A stretch of DNA of 64,000 nucleotides. It comes from Scenedesmus sp. ARA3 (taxonomy: Eukaryota; Chlorophyta; Chlorophyceae; Sphaeropleales; Scenedesmaceae). A program made the translations under genes and the position numbers. The stretch is from contig RWJK01001842.1 in assembly GCA_004335835.1 (NCBI GenBank), positions 152,477 through 216,476 on the forward strand, in the 5' to 3' direction. Below the pieces are notes generated by a model that was not told where the DNA came from, did no database searches, and saw only the letters and a program-made list of their open reading frames with translations. Positions 46,534 through 57,842 of this stretch are shown here, one piece after another. The stretch's first letter is position 1. Each line of letters begins with the position of its first letter.

Positions 46534-48430
46534 TCAGTTGCTCTGTGGCGGCGGGCGTGGCGGGATGCTGTTGCAGTCTGGGAAGTACCGTCCAATGTCG
46601 TAGCCATCAGTCTTGGCGTCACTGCAGCACTGGCTGAAGCCGTCCCTGCAGCAGCAGCAGCAGCATTAGGGTGATAAGTGACAGGGTCAGAAGCGATCTG
46701 GTTGGTGCTGTGAGAGCTGTAGGCTGAACCATTGAGTACAGTGCTGTGCCTGCCAAGCTGTTGAACGCCAGCTGGCAGCCACGCAGATGCTGCTGTAGCT
46801 GACACAGTGCACGTGTGTAGCTGCTGTTAGCTGCATTGCACTCAATATATCAGCATCAAGTCGGCTGTGAGTGGTTGCCGCTGCAAGGTGCTGAGACTTG
46901 AGCTGCAGCAAAAGACGTCTGCCAGCAGAGCAGGCATGGGCCAGCAAAGGTTCCAGCAGCACCACGCACCAGGAGTCTGCGTCTGTCATGTCGTAGTCCT
47001 GCAGGCACAAAAAGAAGGCAATGCAGGATGCAACAGCAGTAGCAGCATCAGATTTGACCAGTTGCATGTGAGTTGAATGCACACAAACACACCAGAAGCT
47101 GCTGGTATCTTGCTTTCACATGGCAGGCAAGCTGCATGTGTGGGTTGTTGTTGAGTCAGCACAGCACCTGCGGCACTGCTCGTGTCCTGCTTTCCAATTC
47201 ACGCCGCTAATGGCTTCAGCACAACTCTGCACAGGCACGCACCCCTTTGCTGCACTGGTAGTCCGGTGCCTTGTCTGGCGTGGGCGCCGGGGTGGCAGGT
47301 GCAGGTGCCGGCGGCGGTGTAGCAGCTGGTGGTGGTGGTGTTGGCGCAGCAGCTGGGGCAGCTGGCCCTGGGCGGGCCGGCAGGCTGTTGCAGTCTGGCT
47401 CCACAGCACCCGGCTGCGCCTTTGCTTCATCGCAGCACTGCTTCATAGCATCCCCTGTGGGTGGGTGGTGAGGATGCGGGTGTGCAGGGCAAGCGCAGTG
47501 AGCAAGCAGTTGCAATGCAAAGCGGTGAGCAGTGTATGCTCGACAACATGGCGAGTATCACCTGTGCATGTGAGGAGAGGACAGAGTTCAGGCACATAGT
47601 CAGATTGCTATAGAGCTAGGCTGGCTGGAGAGTGTCTGCTGCGCTTGACACTGTGTTACTGCTTGTGTCACAAACAAGGGACTATAGGCCTGCACGCTTG
47701 CAAAGTTAGCTGTGGTGGCACGTGCATCAGCAAGCCATTTGCTTCGTGGACTCACATTCATCTGGGTCTGCCATGTTGTAGTCCTGTAAGGCCACGCCAG
47801 CAGAGTGACATGTGCAGCAGCAGCAGCAGCAACAGCAGCAACGAGTGTCAGCACTCTGACTCTTGCTGCTGTTGTGCAGCCGTCAGTGCAGTTAGTCCAA
47901 ACAAGCCACACACCAGCAAATAGCTGCGTAGCTAAAACAGCACGTGGTTCTGGAAAGTTCAAGCCAGCGTGCACCCGCTGGTCAGCACAAGGTGTGAACA
48001 TGCATGCACGCTCCTCTACAGTCGTGTCGTATGGTATCCAGTGCATGGAGATGTCAGTTACATCATGTTACATCAAAGTGCATGCAGTTGCAAGTTACAT
48101 CATGTTGTTACATCCTTGTAACATGCTTGATGCGCTGCTTCGTGCCGCATGCACACCGCACCTGCACGAAGCACTGCCGCTCATATGATGCTGGGGGAGG
48201 GATCGCAGGTGGTGGCTGCGCCGGGGGTGGTGTCGGGGCGGGTGTGGGTGTCACCGGTGTCGGCGGCGGTGTCACCGGTGTCGGCGGTGGCACCACAGGC
48301 GGGGGTGTAACCGGGGTGGGCGGTGGGGTGACAGGTGTGGGGGGAGGGGTTACAGGTGGCGGTGCCGGCGCTGGCGCGGGCTCCGGGGGAGGTGTTGGTT
48401 GGGGAGGAGGCGCCGGCGGCTGTGGCCGGC

Positions 48431-48472
<42 letters not shown>

Positions 48473-50058
48473 GACGGCAACAGTGGTGTGTCAGTATGGT
48501 GGCTGGAAGGTGTTTAGTTTAGGCTGGAGCTGTGGCATCAGCGCCTGCTGCTGCTGCACACGCACGCAAGGTGAACAATGGACTGTTACAGATATGCCTA
48601 TGCATGCAAGTGCAGCTGCTCATCACCGCCCGGCAGGCAAGCTCTCACCGTTGTTGCTGGTGGCGGCGTAGGCGTGCCACCTGATTCGCCAGTGCCACCG
48701 CTGCCGTCACTGGCCCCACCGCCAGTGTCACCCGCAGGTGGCGCAGGTGTGGGTGTGGTGGCTGGTGGCGGTGTGGTACTGCCGCCTGAAGTGTCACCCG
48801 TAGGAGGTGACGCTGGTGGTGGTGTAACCGGGTTGGGTGTCCCAGCAGGCGGTGTCACCGGGGTTGTGGGGATGGGGGTACCACCAGACACTGGTGGTGT
48901 GGTCGGCTGCGTGGTGTCAGGTGGAGGGGTGGTGGAAGTAGGTGGCGGCGTGGGCGTAGTGACACCAGCTGGTGGTGGCGTCACCGGTGGCGGCTGCTGA
49001 CCTGGCGGTGTCACTGCTGTGGGTGGGGAGGGTGAGCTGGGTGGCGGGCCCGGCGGCTTTGTTAGATCTACTGCTATCACACCCTCTGCTGCTTTAGGCA
49101 TAGGTGTGGGAGATGGGCTGGGGGCGGAGAATGGATCCACTGTGAACCTCGGCACACTGTCACTCGCAGTGTCTGTTGATGCCACCACCAGCAGTGACAC
49201 ACTGTAGCTGCCTGCCGGCAACAGCACGGTGGCATTGGCGCCGTCCACTACGCGCTTGAAATCCTTGTTGTCTGTGCCAGTGCCTGTGATGGTCCATGTG
49301 AAGGACTTTATGCTGCCCCCGAGCTCCGCCTTGGTGCCTGTGGAGTCCAGCAGCACAGTGCCGCCCTCCGCTGACTGCGAGGGGAAGCTCTGCCGGCGTG
49401 CTGGTGATGCAATCACCACAGTTGACTGCGACATCTGCCCAATCCAGTCTGTTGATGAAGTAGCAGATTCTTGGCTGATGCTGCTTGCAGCAGCCCGAAG
49501 CGGTGTTGGAGTGCTAGCAACACTAGCAACAGACGCTGTGCGCTGCTGCGTATTGGCAGTCTTGCTGTTCCGTTGCGCCTGCTGCCGTGTTGCCCTTGCT
49601 GACTTTGCAGCTGCTGGTGACGCAGCAGTGAGCTTGCGAGCTGCTGCTGCAGCTGCACTGCTGTCCGCTGCGTTTGCTGAACCATGTTGACCTCGTTCGG
49701 CTCCTTCACCTGCTGCTGCTGCTGCTGCTGCTGCTGGGTTGCTGCTGCTGAGTTGCTTGCCTGCATGTGGGCAAGCAGCTTTGCTGTCTGGTGCAGCGCT
49801 GTCACCTGCTGCTGCTGCTGCTGCTGCTTCTGCCTTTCTGGCAGATCCCTTTGATGCCAGGCCTGTCCAAGGCCTGCAATAAAATGGTGAGCAGCGTTTT
49901 GTTCAGCGTTCAGCTGGGCTGGCCTGCTGCAGCCATCATGTTAGCAAAACTCGACAGGTTTGCTGCAGCACCCACCTTGCGGTGAAGAGAGCGCTCGCGG
50001 AGTCCGATACTAACAGGAAGCAAATTAATGCTAGAAGTCTTCTGCTTCTCGCCTCCAT
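46534..50058 (-). CDS. Pro-rich secreted wall glycoprotein D: PKD-like domain and two 4-Cys modules
   Basis: Inverted paralog of wall protein C, 648 aa. Exons 50058-49976, 49873-48649, 48419-48162, 47783-47756, 47454-47243, 46998-46970 and 46645-46534, with the same number and phases of introns. Signal peptide MEARSRRLLALICFLLVSDS, then an Ala/Gln region. The PKD-like domain is nearly identical to that of C at DNA level (GGTVLLDSTGTKAELGGSIK). Pro/Thr-rich repeats (AVDLTKPPG; arrays of PVTPPPT) are likely hydroxyproline glycosylation sites. Two Cys modules follow: DPDEWDAMKQCCDEAK to PDCNSLPARP and DADSWDGFSQCCSDAK to PDCNSIPPRP. The CTG run of intron 2 abuts the exon 3 acceptor. Likely exported and hydroxylated by a P4H; wall function is inferred from composition. 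Confidence 0.87.
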
Positions 50059-52574
50059 TGCTCGGCTCGAAAGCATATCGTGCTAATCTTGGTGCACCGA
50101 GCACCCGACCAAGCCACAGGCCGGGCGCCCTTCTTACTGCAAAGAATGTAATCTTTTAGCCATTTAAGGAACGAAAACTCAGGATTGAACGGTGTCACCG
50201 CAGGGAACTGTGAGAAGCCTGAAGTTTTTGAAGGAAGGTCGTGGGCTCGATCGTGTAGCTGAAATCGGCTAGCTTGATATGTTTTGTTGATAACGCGATG
50301 CAGCGTATGGCGGGATGTTTGCGTGCATCCATGCTCCGTGACTCCCACCTCAAAACCTCTGCTAGCAGGCCAATAGCCACGGTCATTTTATGAAATGTGG
50401 GAGCTCATCGTAGTATCGGCATCGCAGATTACAGTCCAAACAAACGTAAGTATGCGTTACAGGATGGGCACGTGGCCTACTTGACAATCAGACTCGCGAA
50501 CGCTACAGGGTGCATCCAATGCTGAAGAGTCTTCAAGCCCTGTACAGTTGCACGGACGTTGCACGTGCAGCTGCTGCCCTGCCTTGGAGAAGCAGCCATC
50601 AACGTGGCTGAGCAAGCCCAGGTTTAGCATCCGCGATTGCAGCAGGTGGGCTTTGCAAATTGTGCCAGTGCATGTGCCTGCCATTCTCCAATGTTTGAGT
50701 CACCAGCGTTCAGCGGCTGGCGGAGAGAGCGGTGTGACCCAAGATTGCTTTGCAGCGCCTGCAAGTGGGAGCTGTACAGAGCTTAATCCATGACGCAATC
50801 TGTGTGAATCCATGACATGCAAAGGCCCTTTGCGCGGTACACGGTGCACGGTGCACCTATCGTATGCCTCTTTCTGCTGCAAGCTTTGCCGTGGCCCAGG
50901 ACAAGTGCAACTTGTCCTAGGCGAGCAGCCAACGTAGCACTGCAACTGTTCCCGGAACAGCAGAGGCTCTGCATGAGCTCAGGCATTGATCAATGCCTCA
51001 TGAGGCAGCTGCAGCTCAGCTGGAGAGGGTTTGGAGGGTGCCACCAAGGGTCCCTGGGTGCTGCAGCTGAGCTGCAGGAATGTGGTCCAAACTCTCTCAA
51101 GCTGAGCTGCAGGAATGTGGTCCAAAGGTGGCTCCCTTGGGGCCTTGAGCAGCTCAAGTTGAGCTGCAGTGCCAGGCACTTGAGGCCATGGTGGATATGG
51201 CTGAACTCCTTGGTGCAGGTGCAGAATACGCTGAAGCCTGCTGAGCCCCCCCTCACCCGCCAGGCAATGCATGCATTGCTGCGCAGCAGCGGCTGCTGCA
51301 GCTGGTAGACCTGCAGCTGCCCCGGCCGACTGCATCTTATGCCTATGATAGGCACCAGCTGCACGTCAGCAGCTGCTGACGTGCAGCTCAAGCATACTCA
51401 GACAAATGTGCGCATGCGGATCAATTAATCTGCGTTGCAGGCGGTGAGGAGCAACTCAAACAAGTCCGATCACCAGTAGTTGTGATGGCATATTTCTGCT
51501 GTCGAAGCTCTGATTGCAATTGCCACTGCGGCATGGTGGCGGCCATCATGGCAGCAGTAGGCTGTAGCACTGCAGGTGTTTTGTCAGACTGTGATGAAAG
51601 CACACCGACATCGCTCCGCCCATCAACCACCTTCTGCAACATGGGTCATCATTTTTCACTTGAGAGTGGTACCACTGCGGAGCGCAGTGCATGATGCTTC
51701 AGACAGTGCTGCACAGCAGCGCCAGCACCTGCGTGCGTGACGACGCATGTATGAGTTTCAATTTTCAACGACACATTATGCATATAGCTATGCTACGTTT
51801 GCGCCATGCAGCGCATTCATTGGACAGCCGATCAGGCATCGCGCGACAGCTGCAGGACCCTAGGGTCCCTCAGGCCTGCGGCATGCGCTGGCCTGGGATG
51901 CAGTCAAGCCTGGCTTCAAGCAACAATTTCTATGCCTTGAACAAGGGCATGCCTGTGCAAGGTGTGCTGCACGCCCTCTGAACGTACCCAGATGGCATGC
52001 GTGATCAGCGGAGTTACGTGGCCCAGTGCGGCTTGCTGCAGTTCAGCTCAGCTGGCCTAGCGGCTGGCTTTACGTCACACCTGCAAGCAGCAAGCTTGTT
52101 AACTGATAGATATCACATGCCCAAAATTTCTTCAATGGTAGAAGGTTGCTGCAAACTCGCATTAGCCAAGCCTTCTCCCTACTGCCAAAAGATTGCCTGT
52201 CGATCAGCCTGGCCCTCAGGGCCTGCACAGCACAGCGATGACAAGAGGTGGATCGAGCCACGCATCGGAGCAGCACTTTTGCACATTTCAACCTCGTTGA
52301 ATGCAGTTTCTATCACAAAGGAAATGCAAGCCACGCCACGCGATCCTGGTGGAGCGCACTGCAACTGGCGCAACCGAGTGCCACTAACTGTTGATGTAAC
52401 AACAGAGCTTGAAGTCACCGGGCAGTGCAGCTCACACATTACTCAGCAACATCAATGCGATTGTTTCAAGGCAGAAATCGTGCGATTGTTGCGCAACGTT
52501 TGCGCCATTCATTACACACAGCAACGGACTAGCGAACAGTAGAGCGGCTAGAGGAGTTCAGCAAGAAAGCAGCG
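50059..52574. other. Long divergent upstream region, wall protein D (-) / fasciclin (+)
   Basis: About 2.5 kb between head-to-head genes. It should hold both promoters. The only clear structure is a direct repeat of GCTGAGCTGCAGGAATGTGG plus TCCAAA at 51066-51091 and 51101-51126. The open frame at 51997-52542 (181 codons) has no recognisable domain or splice partners. Confidence 0.5.
51066..51126 (+). repeat. 26 bp perfect direct repeat, 35 bp period
   Basis: Two identical 26-base copies start at 51066 and 51101. A partial third (GTTGAGCTGCAGTGCC) follows near 51158. They lie between wall protein D and the fasciclin gene. Confidence 0.88.
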
Positions 52575-53634
52575 ATGAGGCAGTCAGCAGCATTAGTTGC
52601 GCTGACAGTGCTTGCAGGTGGGTGAATGGGTGCAGCACCTAATCAGTCACCGAGACCGTCGGGCAAGGTGTCACTGCTACGCTTTCTAGGCATTACAGCA
52701 ATGCAACTCCGTCGTAATGCATTTCAAAACTTCTAAAAGGTGTAATTGAGGGGACGTGGTCCACGATAACGACGAGTATGAAGTCGTTGACACCCGCCCC
52801 AGCAAACGTCCTGCTGTTGGTTGATTCCGAGGGGAGGTCGCAGCGATAGGCCATAAATTTTGATCGTTGAGTACGTACCTTTGACGTATCTGCTGAATCA
52901 GCATTCGTCTGGGTGTGTCACCAGTGTCGAGCAGTGTCACCAGCTCTGTTGCTTGCTCCATGCTGACCATCCCCCGCACTTCCTGCAGGCGCACTCGTGT
53001 CAGCATACGCACAGGAGGCTGCAGGACCAGCCCCAGCAGCAGCAGCACCAGCAGCTCCAGCAAAGACATGCAAGACAGCGCTGGACCTCATTGCCAGCCA
53101 GAACATGAACCTGCCGGTGCACCCAGTGTTCCAGAACATCCTGAACTCTGAGCACCTGAAGGGCACTCTGTTCATCCCTACTACCAAGGCATGGGACTCC
53201 TTCTTTGCCACCATGCGCCAGCGCCAGGGCAACCCTGCTGCGCCCGCCATGGTTGCGCGTTATGGCCAGATCCTGCTGTACCATCTCGCCAAGGTGAGGG
53301 GGGCATGAACAGCATATGAATCCCATGATATGAGTGTTTTGATGTTGTCTGCACTACAGATGCCGCTGCAGAACTCATGTCCGTCTAATTGTATTCGTAA
53401 GTTGGCTGCTGACGAGCGCCGTCACTGCTTTCTAGAGTTGCCCTGCGTCAATCCTCAAATGCATCTACACAGTCAAGGTGGCTGCATCCACACAAGGCTT
53501 GCCAGCTTGCTGATATCAGTGCACCCCCGCACACACTAGCCAGCGCTATCAATGGAAGCAGCCCACATTCACATGTACGTCCTGCAGCTGCACACCAGCT
53601 GACCTCCACCTGCTCCCGCTGGTTATCGTGCTGC

Positions 53635-53669
<35 letters not shown>

Positions 53670-56600
53670 CTGCTGTGGCCTGCAGGATGTGCAAGTGCCT
53701 GTTGCTGACGCCACGCCCGGCATCAACAAGTTTGCTGTGGACACAGCCAGCACGCTGCAGTGCACCTTTGGGCCCGGCCTGCCCAACAACAGGCTGGTCA
53801 TCAAGAAGACACCAGAGGCCATCATAGTGAGTGGACCCAGCATTGTTGATGCAGCAGCAGCGGCAGGATGCATTGCACCAGCACCCAAGCTTGTACATGC
53901 TGGACAACGCATCCTTTCCCTGCTTGCGCAGTGTAATTGAGCAGCTGGAGTGGCTGGCGCATTCCTGCTGCTGTGCAAGCATCGCGTCGTAGCAAGCAGC
54001 ATGCAATACGGCGCGTTGGTTGTTGCTGAGCGGTTCTCCCTGCTGCACCTGTTTGCTGCCTGCTGTTTTGTTTGCTGTTTGCTGCTGCAGGTGCAGCACG
54101 GCACCGGCAACGCCACCATCATGAGCCAGAAGATACAATACTGCGGAGGAGAGGCCTACCTGGTGGACCAGGTGGGGCACTGCTGCTGCTGCGGCTGCTG
54201 CTGCTGCTGCTGCTGCACAGCGTCACTGCTGATGCAAAGTTATGCAGTATCCTGATTGCGCCTACCCTTCGTAGCTGCGACTGCTGTGAGGAAACGAGGC
54301 TGTCCAGCCAGCGCAGCAGCAACGTGCAGCACTCTCCAAACTCTGCCTGCGTGGTGTTCTTGTACGTTGACGCCTGTGCAGTTGAGCTGCAGCTTGCTGG
54401 GACAATGCCTGAGACAGATCTGCACATTCTGCGCTGTACTTGTAACACCACTGGACTGCATTGTCTCGCTATGTGCTCGCCTCCGCGGGTGCTCAACCTC
54501 CGCAGCAACATCTCCGCCATCATGGGCAGGGTACAGCCTGAGGCAGATTCCAGTCCATTGTTTGTTCTGTGCTGTACTGAACAGCATTGCGCCTTGTGCT
54601 GCCCCTCCGCAGGTGCTCAACCCCTGCAGCGACATCGCCGCCATCATGGGCGAGATCGCCAACATCCCCAGCCCCTGCAAGAGCAACGTGGAGGGAGTGC
54701 TCAACAAGAACGAGCTCACATACTTCAACGCGCTGCTGCTGGCAACAGGCGTGCAGCGGCCCATCTTCTCCTCAGGTGAGCTACAATAGGACATGTACTT
54801 CATGCCTGCGCATGCCGCTAAACCACCACCTGCGTGATTTGAGGAAGTAAGGAATCAAGAAGTAAGGAAGCAACATACCAGCCACATGGCGCACAATTTG
54901 CTGCTCCTGTGTGTGCTCCGCTGGTGTTCTTTTGCCACTGACTGCTGCTCTGCTTGAGCATGACACTCACTGCTCTTGTGTGCCGCTGCTGCTGCTGCTG
55001 CTCTCCTGTCCACACAGTGCGCAACTTCACACTGTTTGTGCCCTCTGATGAGGCCATCCAGAACGCATTCCGCAGCGGCGCACTGAACTACCCCTACCTC
55101 TACGCCAAGAATGCCACCCTGCTGGAGGGCATTGTGGCATACCACGCAGTGCCGCAGTTCCAGTTTGCGGGGCCCAGCAAGCAGACGCTGAGCATGAAGA
55201 CGCTGCTGACTGAGGTGAGCGCCAGCAGCCAGCCAGCAGCAGCAGCAGCAGCCAGCAGCGGCGGAGGCAGCAGCAGTTGATGAGCTGTTGTGTCTGGGAT
55301 TGTATGGCAACCTGCAGCAATGTATTTGCCTGCAGCACAACCGGCCTGTGTTGCCGTAGTAAGCATGCGTGCAGCGCACTAGTAACACCTCATGGACTGC
55401 ATCTTATCATCATGTGACTCATCGAGCCATAGCATCAACGCCATCGGCCCACATGGACTGCATCTACAGCGACCTCCTGTGCACCGCCATAATTTGCGAC
55501 ACAGCACTGTCCTACTCAGCTGTCTCATTTGCCAGCTGGTTTGCTATGAATGTTACATGCAAACGTCATCAAGGAGTCAACAACACACCCGCAGGGCACG
55601 GATGAGGCGCAGTGCTTCAACCCCAGCCTCATCACGCTGCTCCACCCCTGTGGAACACACTGCAACACCGCACACATCCCTAAACCCTTTTGTACGTGCG
55701 ACAACTGTCTTCCGCAACCCGCAGGGCACCGGCGAGGCGCAGTGCTCCAACCCCAGCATCAGCTGGCGCCCGGACGGCTTCGTGTACGGCGGCACAGGCT
55801 CAGCACGCGTGAGCGAGGGCGCAGACCGCGGCTGCAACACGCAGATCCGCGTGATTGATGAGGTGCTGCAGCCCTGCTGCAAGCCCATGGCTGATCTGAT
55901 TGGCGGGCCCTCTGGGCTGGCTGCCAAGGCTCCTAAGGGCTCCATTCAGGCAAAGGCCTACCAGTACCTGCTCAGCAAGGTCAAGGTGAGAATGGAGGCG
56001 GCAAACATAGAGGACACCTGAACTCTTACACTTGAAATGCTACAGTTGTTGTGAGGGGGGATTGATGACCATCGCATAGACAGACCTACCGGTACCTGCT
56101 CCGCAAGGTCAAGGTGAGGATGGAGGCAGCACGTGCAAGACCGAGGAGATTTGAAGTTGGGTTGTTTTTTACAATTTTCAGTTTGCAGTTGGCTTGCAGT
56201 TGAGCTGATTACCTGTTCGGCAGAAGGGCCCCATGTTGACTGTCGTGGGGTGTCACAGCAGAGCAGTTGCTGCGTAATACGACAGCAAGCATCCATTCCA
56301 CGTGACAGCACGGCTGTCAAGGACACTGCCGCTTGGTTGCTGCATCTTGTGCCTGCAGGATGGCACCGCTAGCTGGTTGATGTGTTTGTACACACTGTAA
56401 TGCATGACAGCAAGTTCGCATCCATCTGCCATGCTAGCACTCACACCCAACTCCATTCCGGAATGTCACACAAGTCTCACGCTGTTAGCTTTTTCCACCT
56501 GCAGGATGGCGCCGCTGGCACCACTTTCATCATGCCCTCAGCCGACGCCTGGGCACAATTCGAGGCCGACGCAACAGCCCAAAAAGTCAACCTGACAAAT

Positions 56601-57842
56601 GACAAGCTGGAGGTGCTCTTCAGCTACCTGTCAACCTCAGCACCCATTACTGCTAACTCCTTGGCAGCTGGTGCACAAGTGCCTATGAACCTCGCAGCAG
56701 CACCCAAGAAGTCCATAGCAGCACTCTGCCCAGCAGGCACCAACGCCACCATCGCATTCGCAACCGACACGTCTGCGCAGCTCCCGGCAGTGTCAGACAC
56801 AGCCACCGCAGCACGCACGCAGCCGGCCCCAGCAGCCGCCATGCCTGCCGCAGCGTACCCGTCGGCTGCCGTTGCCCCTACTGCGGGCTTCGCTCCTGCT
56901 GCAACCGGCCCTGCTGCATTTGGCGCAGCCCCTGGATTTGGCGCTGGTGCTGCACCAGCATTCCCCGCTGCTGCTCCTGCTGCTGCCCCTGGTTTTGGCA
57001 GGAAGCTGGCTCAGGCGGCTGGTGCCACAGCACCTGCCAGTGACCTGCTGCTGCCAACCACCTATGTGGCAAAGCCAGACCCCACAGTCGGCTCGGGCGC
57101 CGCCACTTCAGCAGCAGCTGCCGCAGGTGAGGCCGCAAACGCTCCTGGTGTGATTGCTACGGCTTGACACGTGTTACGGCTTGACACGTGCTACGGCTTG
57201 ACACTGGGGACTTGATGTCAAGCACCTGCACCTGTGATTGCTGAGTGGCCAGCGGATGTTGAAGATGTGCTGATCAGCTGGGTCGTTCCTCAACTGCAGC
57301 TGCAAATTCAAACAAGACTATGTGGTCAGTATGGTGACTGCACACCGCTGACGGTAGTGTCAGCTCAGAATGTCTGCTGTGCCGACTTGTCCCCATGTGT
57401 GCTAGCATCTGCAGCCTGGTTTCAGCAACTCGCGTGCAAGCCAGCCTGGCCTTTAACCATTGCTAACACATGTACCCCTGCTGCTGCTGCTGCCCACACT
57501 CCACCACCCACAACCCACCACCTTCCAGGCCCCGTGGTGCTGGTTGATGGCCAGGAGATGGAGCTGCGTGCTGGCCTGGCCATCCCAGTCAGCAGCATGA
57601 CCTACTCCTGCGACGGCGCAATCTACAACACAGATGCAGTGCCGCTGCCCTGCAACGTGCTCAACCGCACCGTGGTGCTGCCCCCACCGCCACCCCAGGT
57701 CAACCTGACTGATGTAGCGCCGGCAGTGGCGGCAGCTGATGCAGCGAATATCACCGCAGCGGCGAAGTCTGCTGCTGCTGCTGCTGCTCCCCTGGTGGGA
57801 AGCTTGATGGCGGCTGTGCTGTTTGCTGCTCTGCTGCTGTAA
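52575..57842 (+). CDS. Fasciclin (FAS1) domain secreted protein, GPI-type C-terminus
   Basis: Predicted cell-surface adhesion protein of 708 aa. Exons 52575-52617, 52989-53293, 53686-53826, 54091-54171, 54613-54775, 55018-55214, 55725-55985, 56505-57126 and 57529-57842. The signal peptide (MRQSAALVALTVLAGALVSA) is split by intron 1. FAS1 units are seen as GTLFIPTTKAWDSFF with ILLYHLAK, FTLFVPSDEAIQNAF with IVAYHAVPQFQF, and a weaker third, TTFIMPSADAWAQFEADA. Cys pairs (CSNPS, CCKPM) lie between. An Ala/Pro/Phe-rich region follows. The end is hydrophobic (PLVGSLMAAVLFAALLL, stop) after an Ala/Ser-rich stretch, as in GPI-anchored FAS1 proteins. It is one of a group of wall-related genes. Introns 4, 6 and 7 contain decayed exon copies and intron 6 holds a micro-retroposon. 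Confidence 0.92.
54480..54540 (+). repeat. Decayed copy of FAS1-gene exon 5 start with destroyed acceptor
   Basis: GTGCTCAACCTCCGCAGCAA and CATCTCCGCCATCATGGGC copy the exon 5 start at 54613 (GTGCTCAACCCCTGCAGCGA). The acceptor dinucleotide AG of CCGCAG is GG here (CCGCGG), so this copy cannot be spliced in as exon 5 is. Confidence 0.88.
55391..55465 (-). mobile_element. Micro-retroposon copy 3 with 14 bp target-site duplication
   Basis: A 47-base insert (55405-55451) lies between perfect 14-base repeats CATGGACTGCATCT (55391-55404 and 55452-55465). It shares GAGCCATAGCATCAACGCCA with copy 2 and has a shorter triplet tail (TATCATCATG). It lies in intron 6 of the fasciclin gene. Confidence 0.72.
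55590..55660 (+). repeat. Decayed copy of the FAS1-gene exon 7 start
   Basis: CCGCAGGGCACGGATGAGGC and GCAGTGCTTCAACCCCAGC at about 55590-55628 copy 55721-55760 (CCGCAGGGCACCGGCGAGGC). The acceptor is kept but the sequence decays after about 40 bases. Confidence 0.85.
56065..56130 (+). repeat. Decayed copy of the FAS1-gene exon 7 end and donor
   Basis: CCTACCGGTACCTGCTCCGC and AAGGTCAAGGTGAGGATGGA at about 56083-56122 copy the exon 7 end and its intron start at 55957-56000 (AAGGTCAAGGTGAGAATGGA). Confidence 0.87.

Noticed and set aside
51997..52542. 181-codon plus-strand open frame upstream of the fasciclin gene
   Set aside because: No recognisable fold, signal or family motif, and it lies where the promoter is expected.
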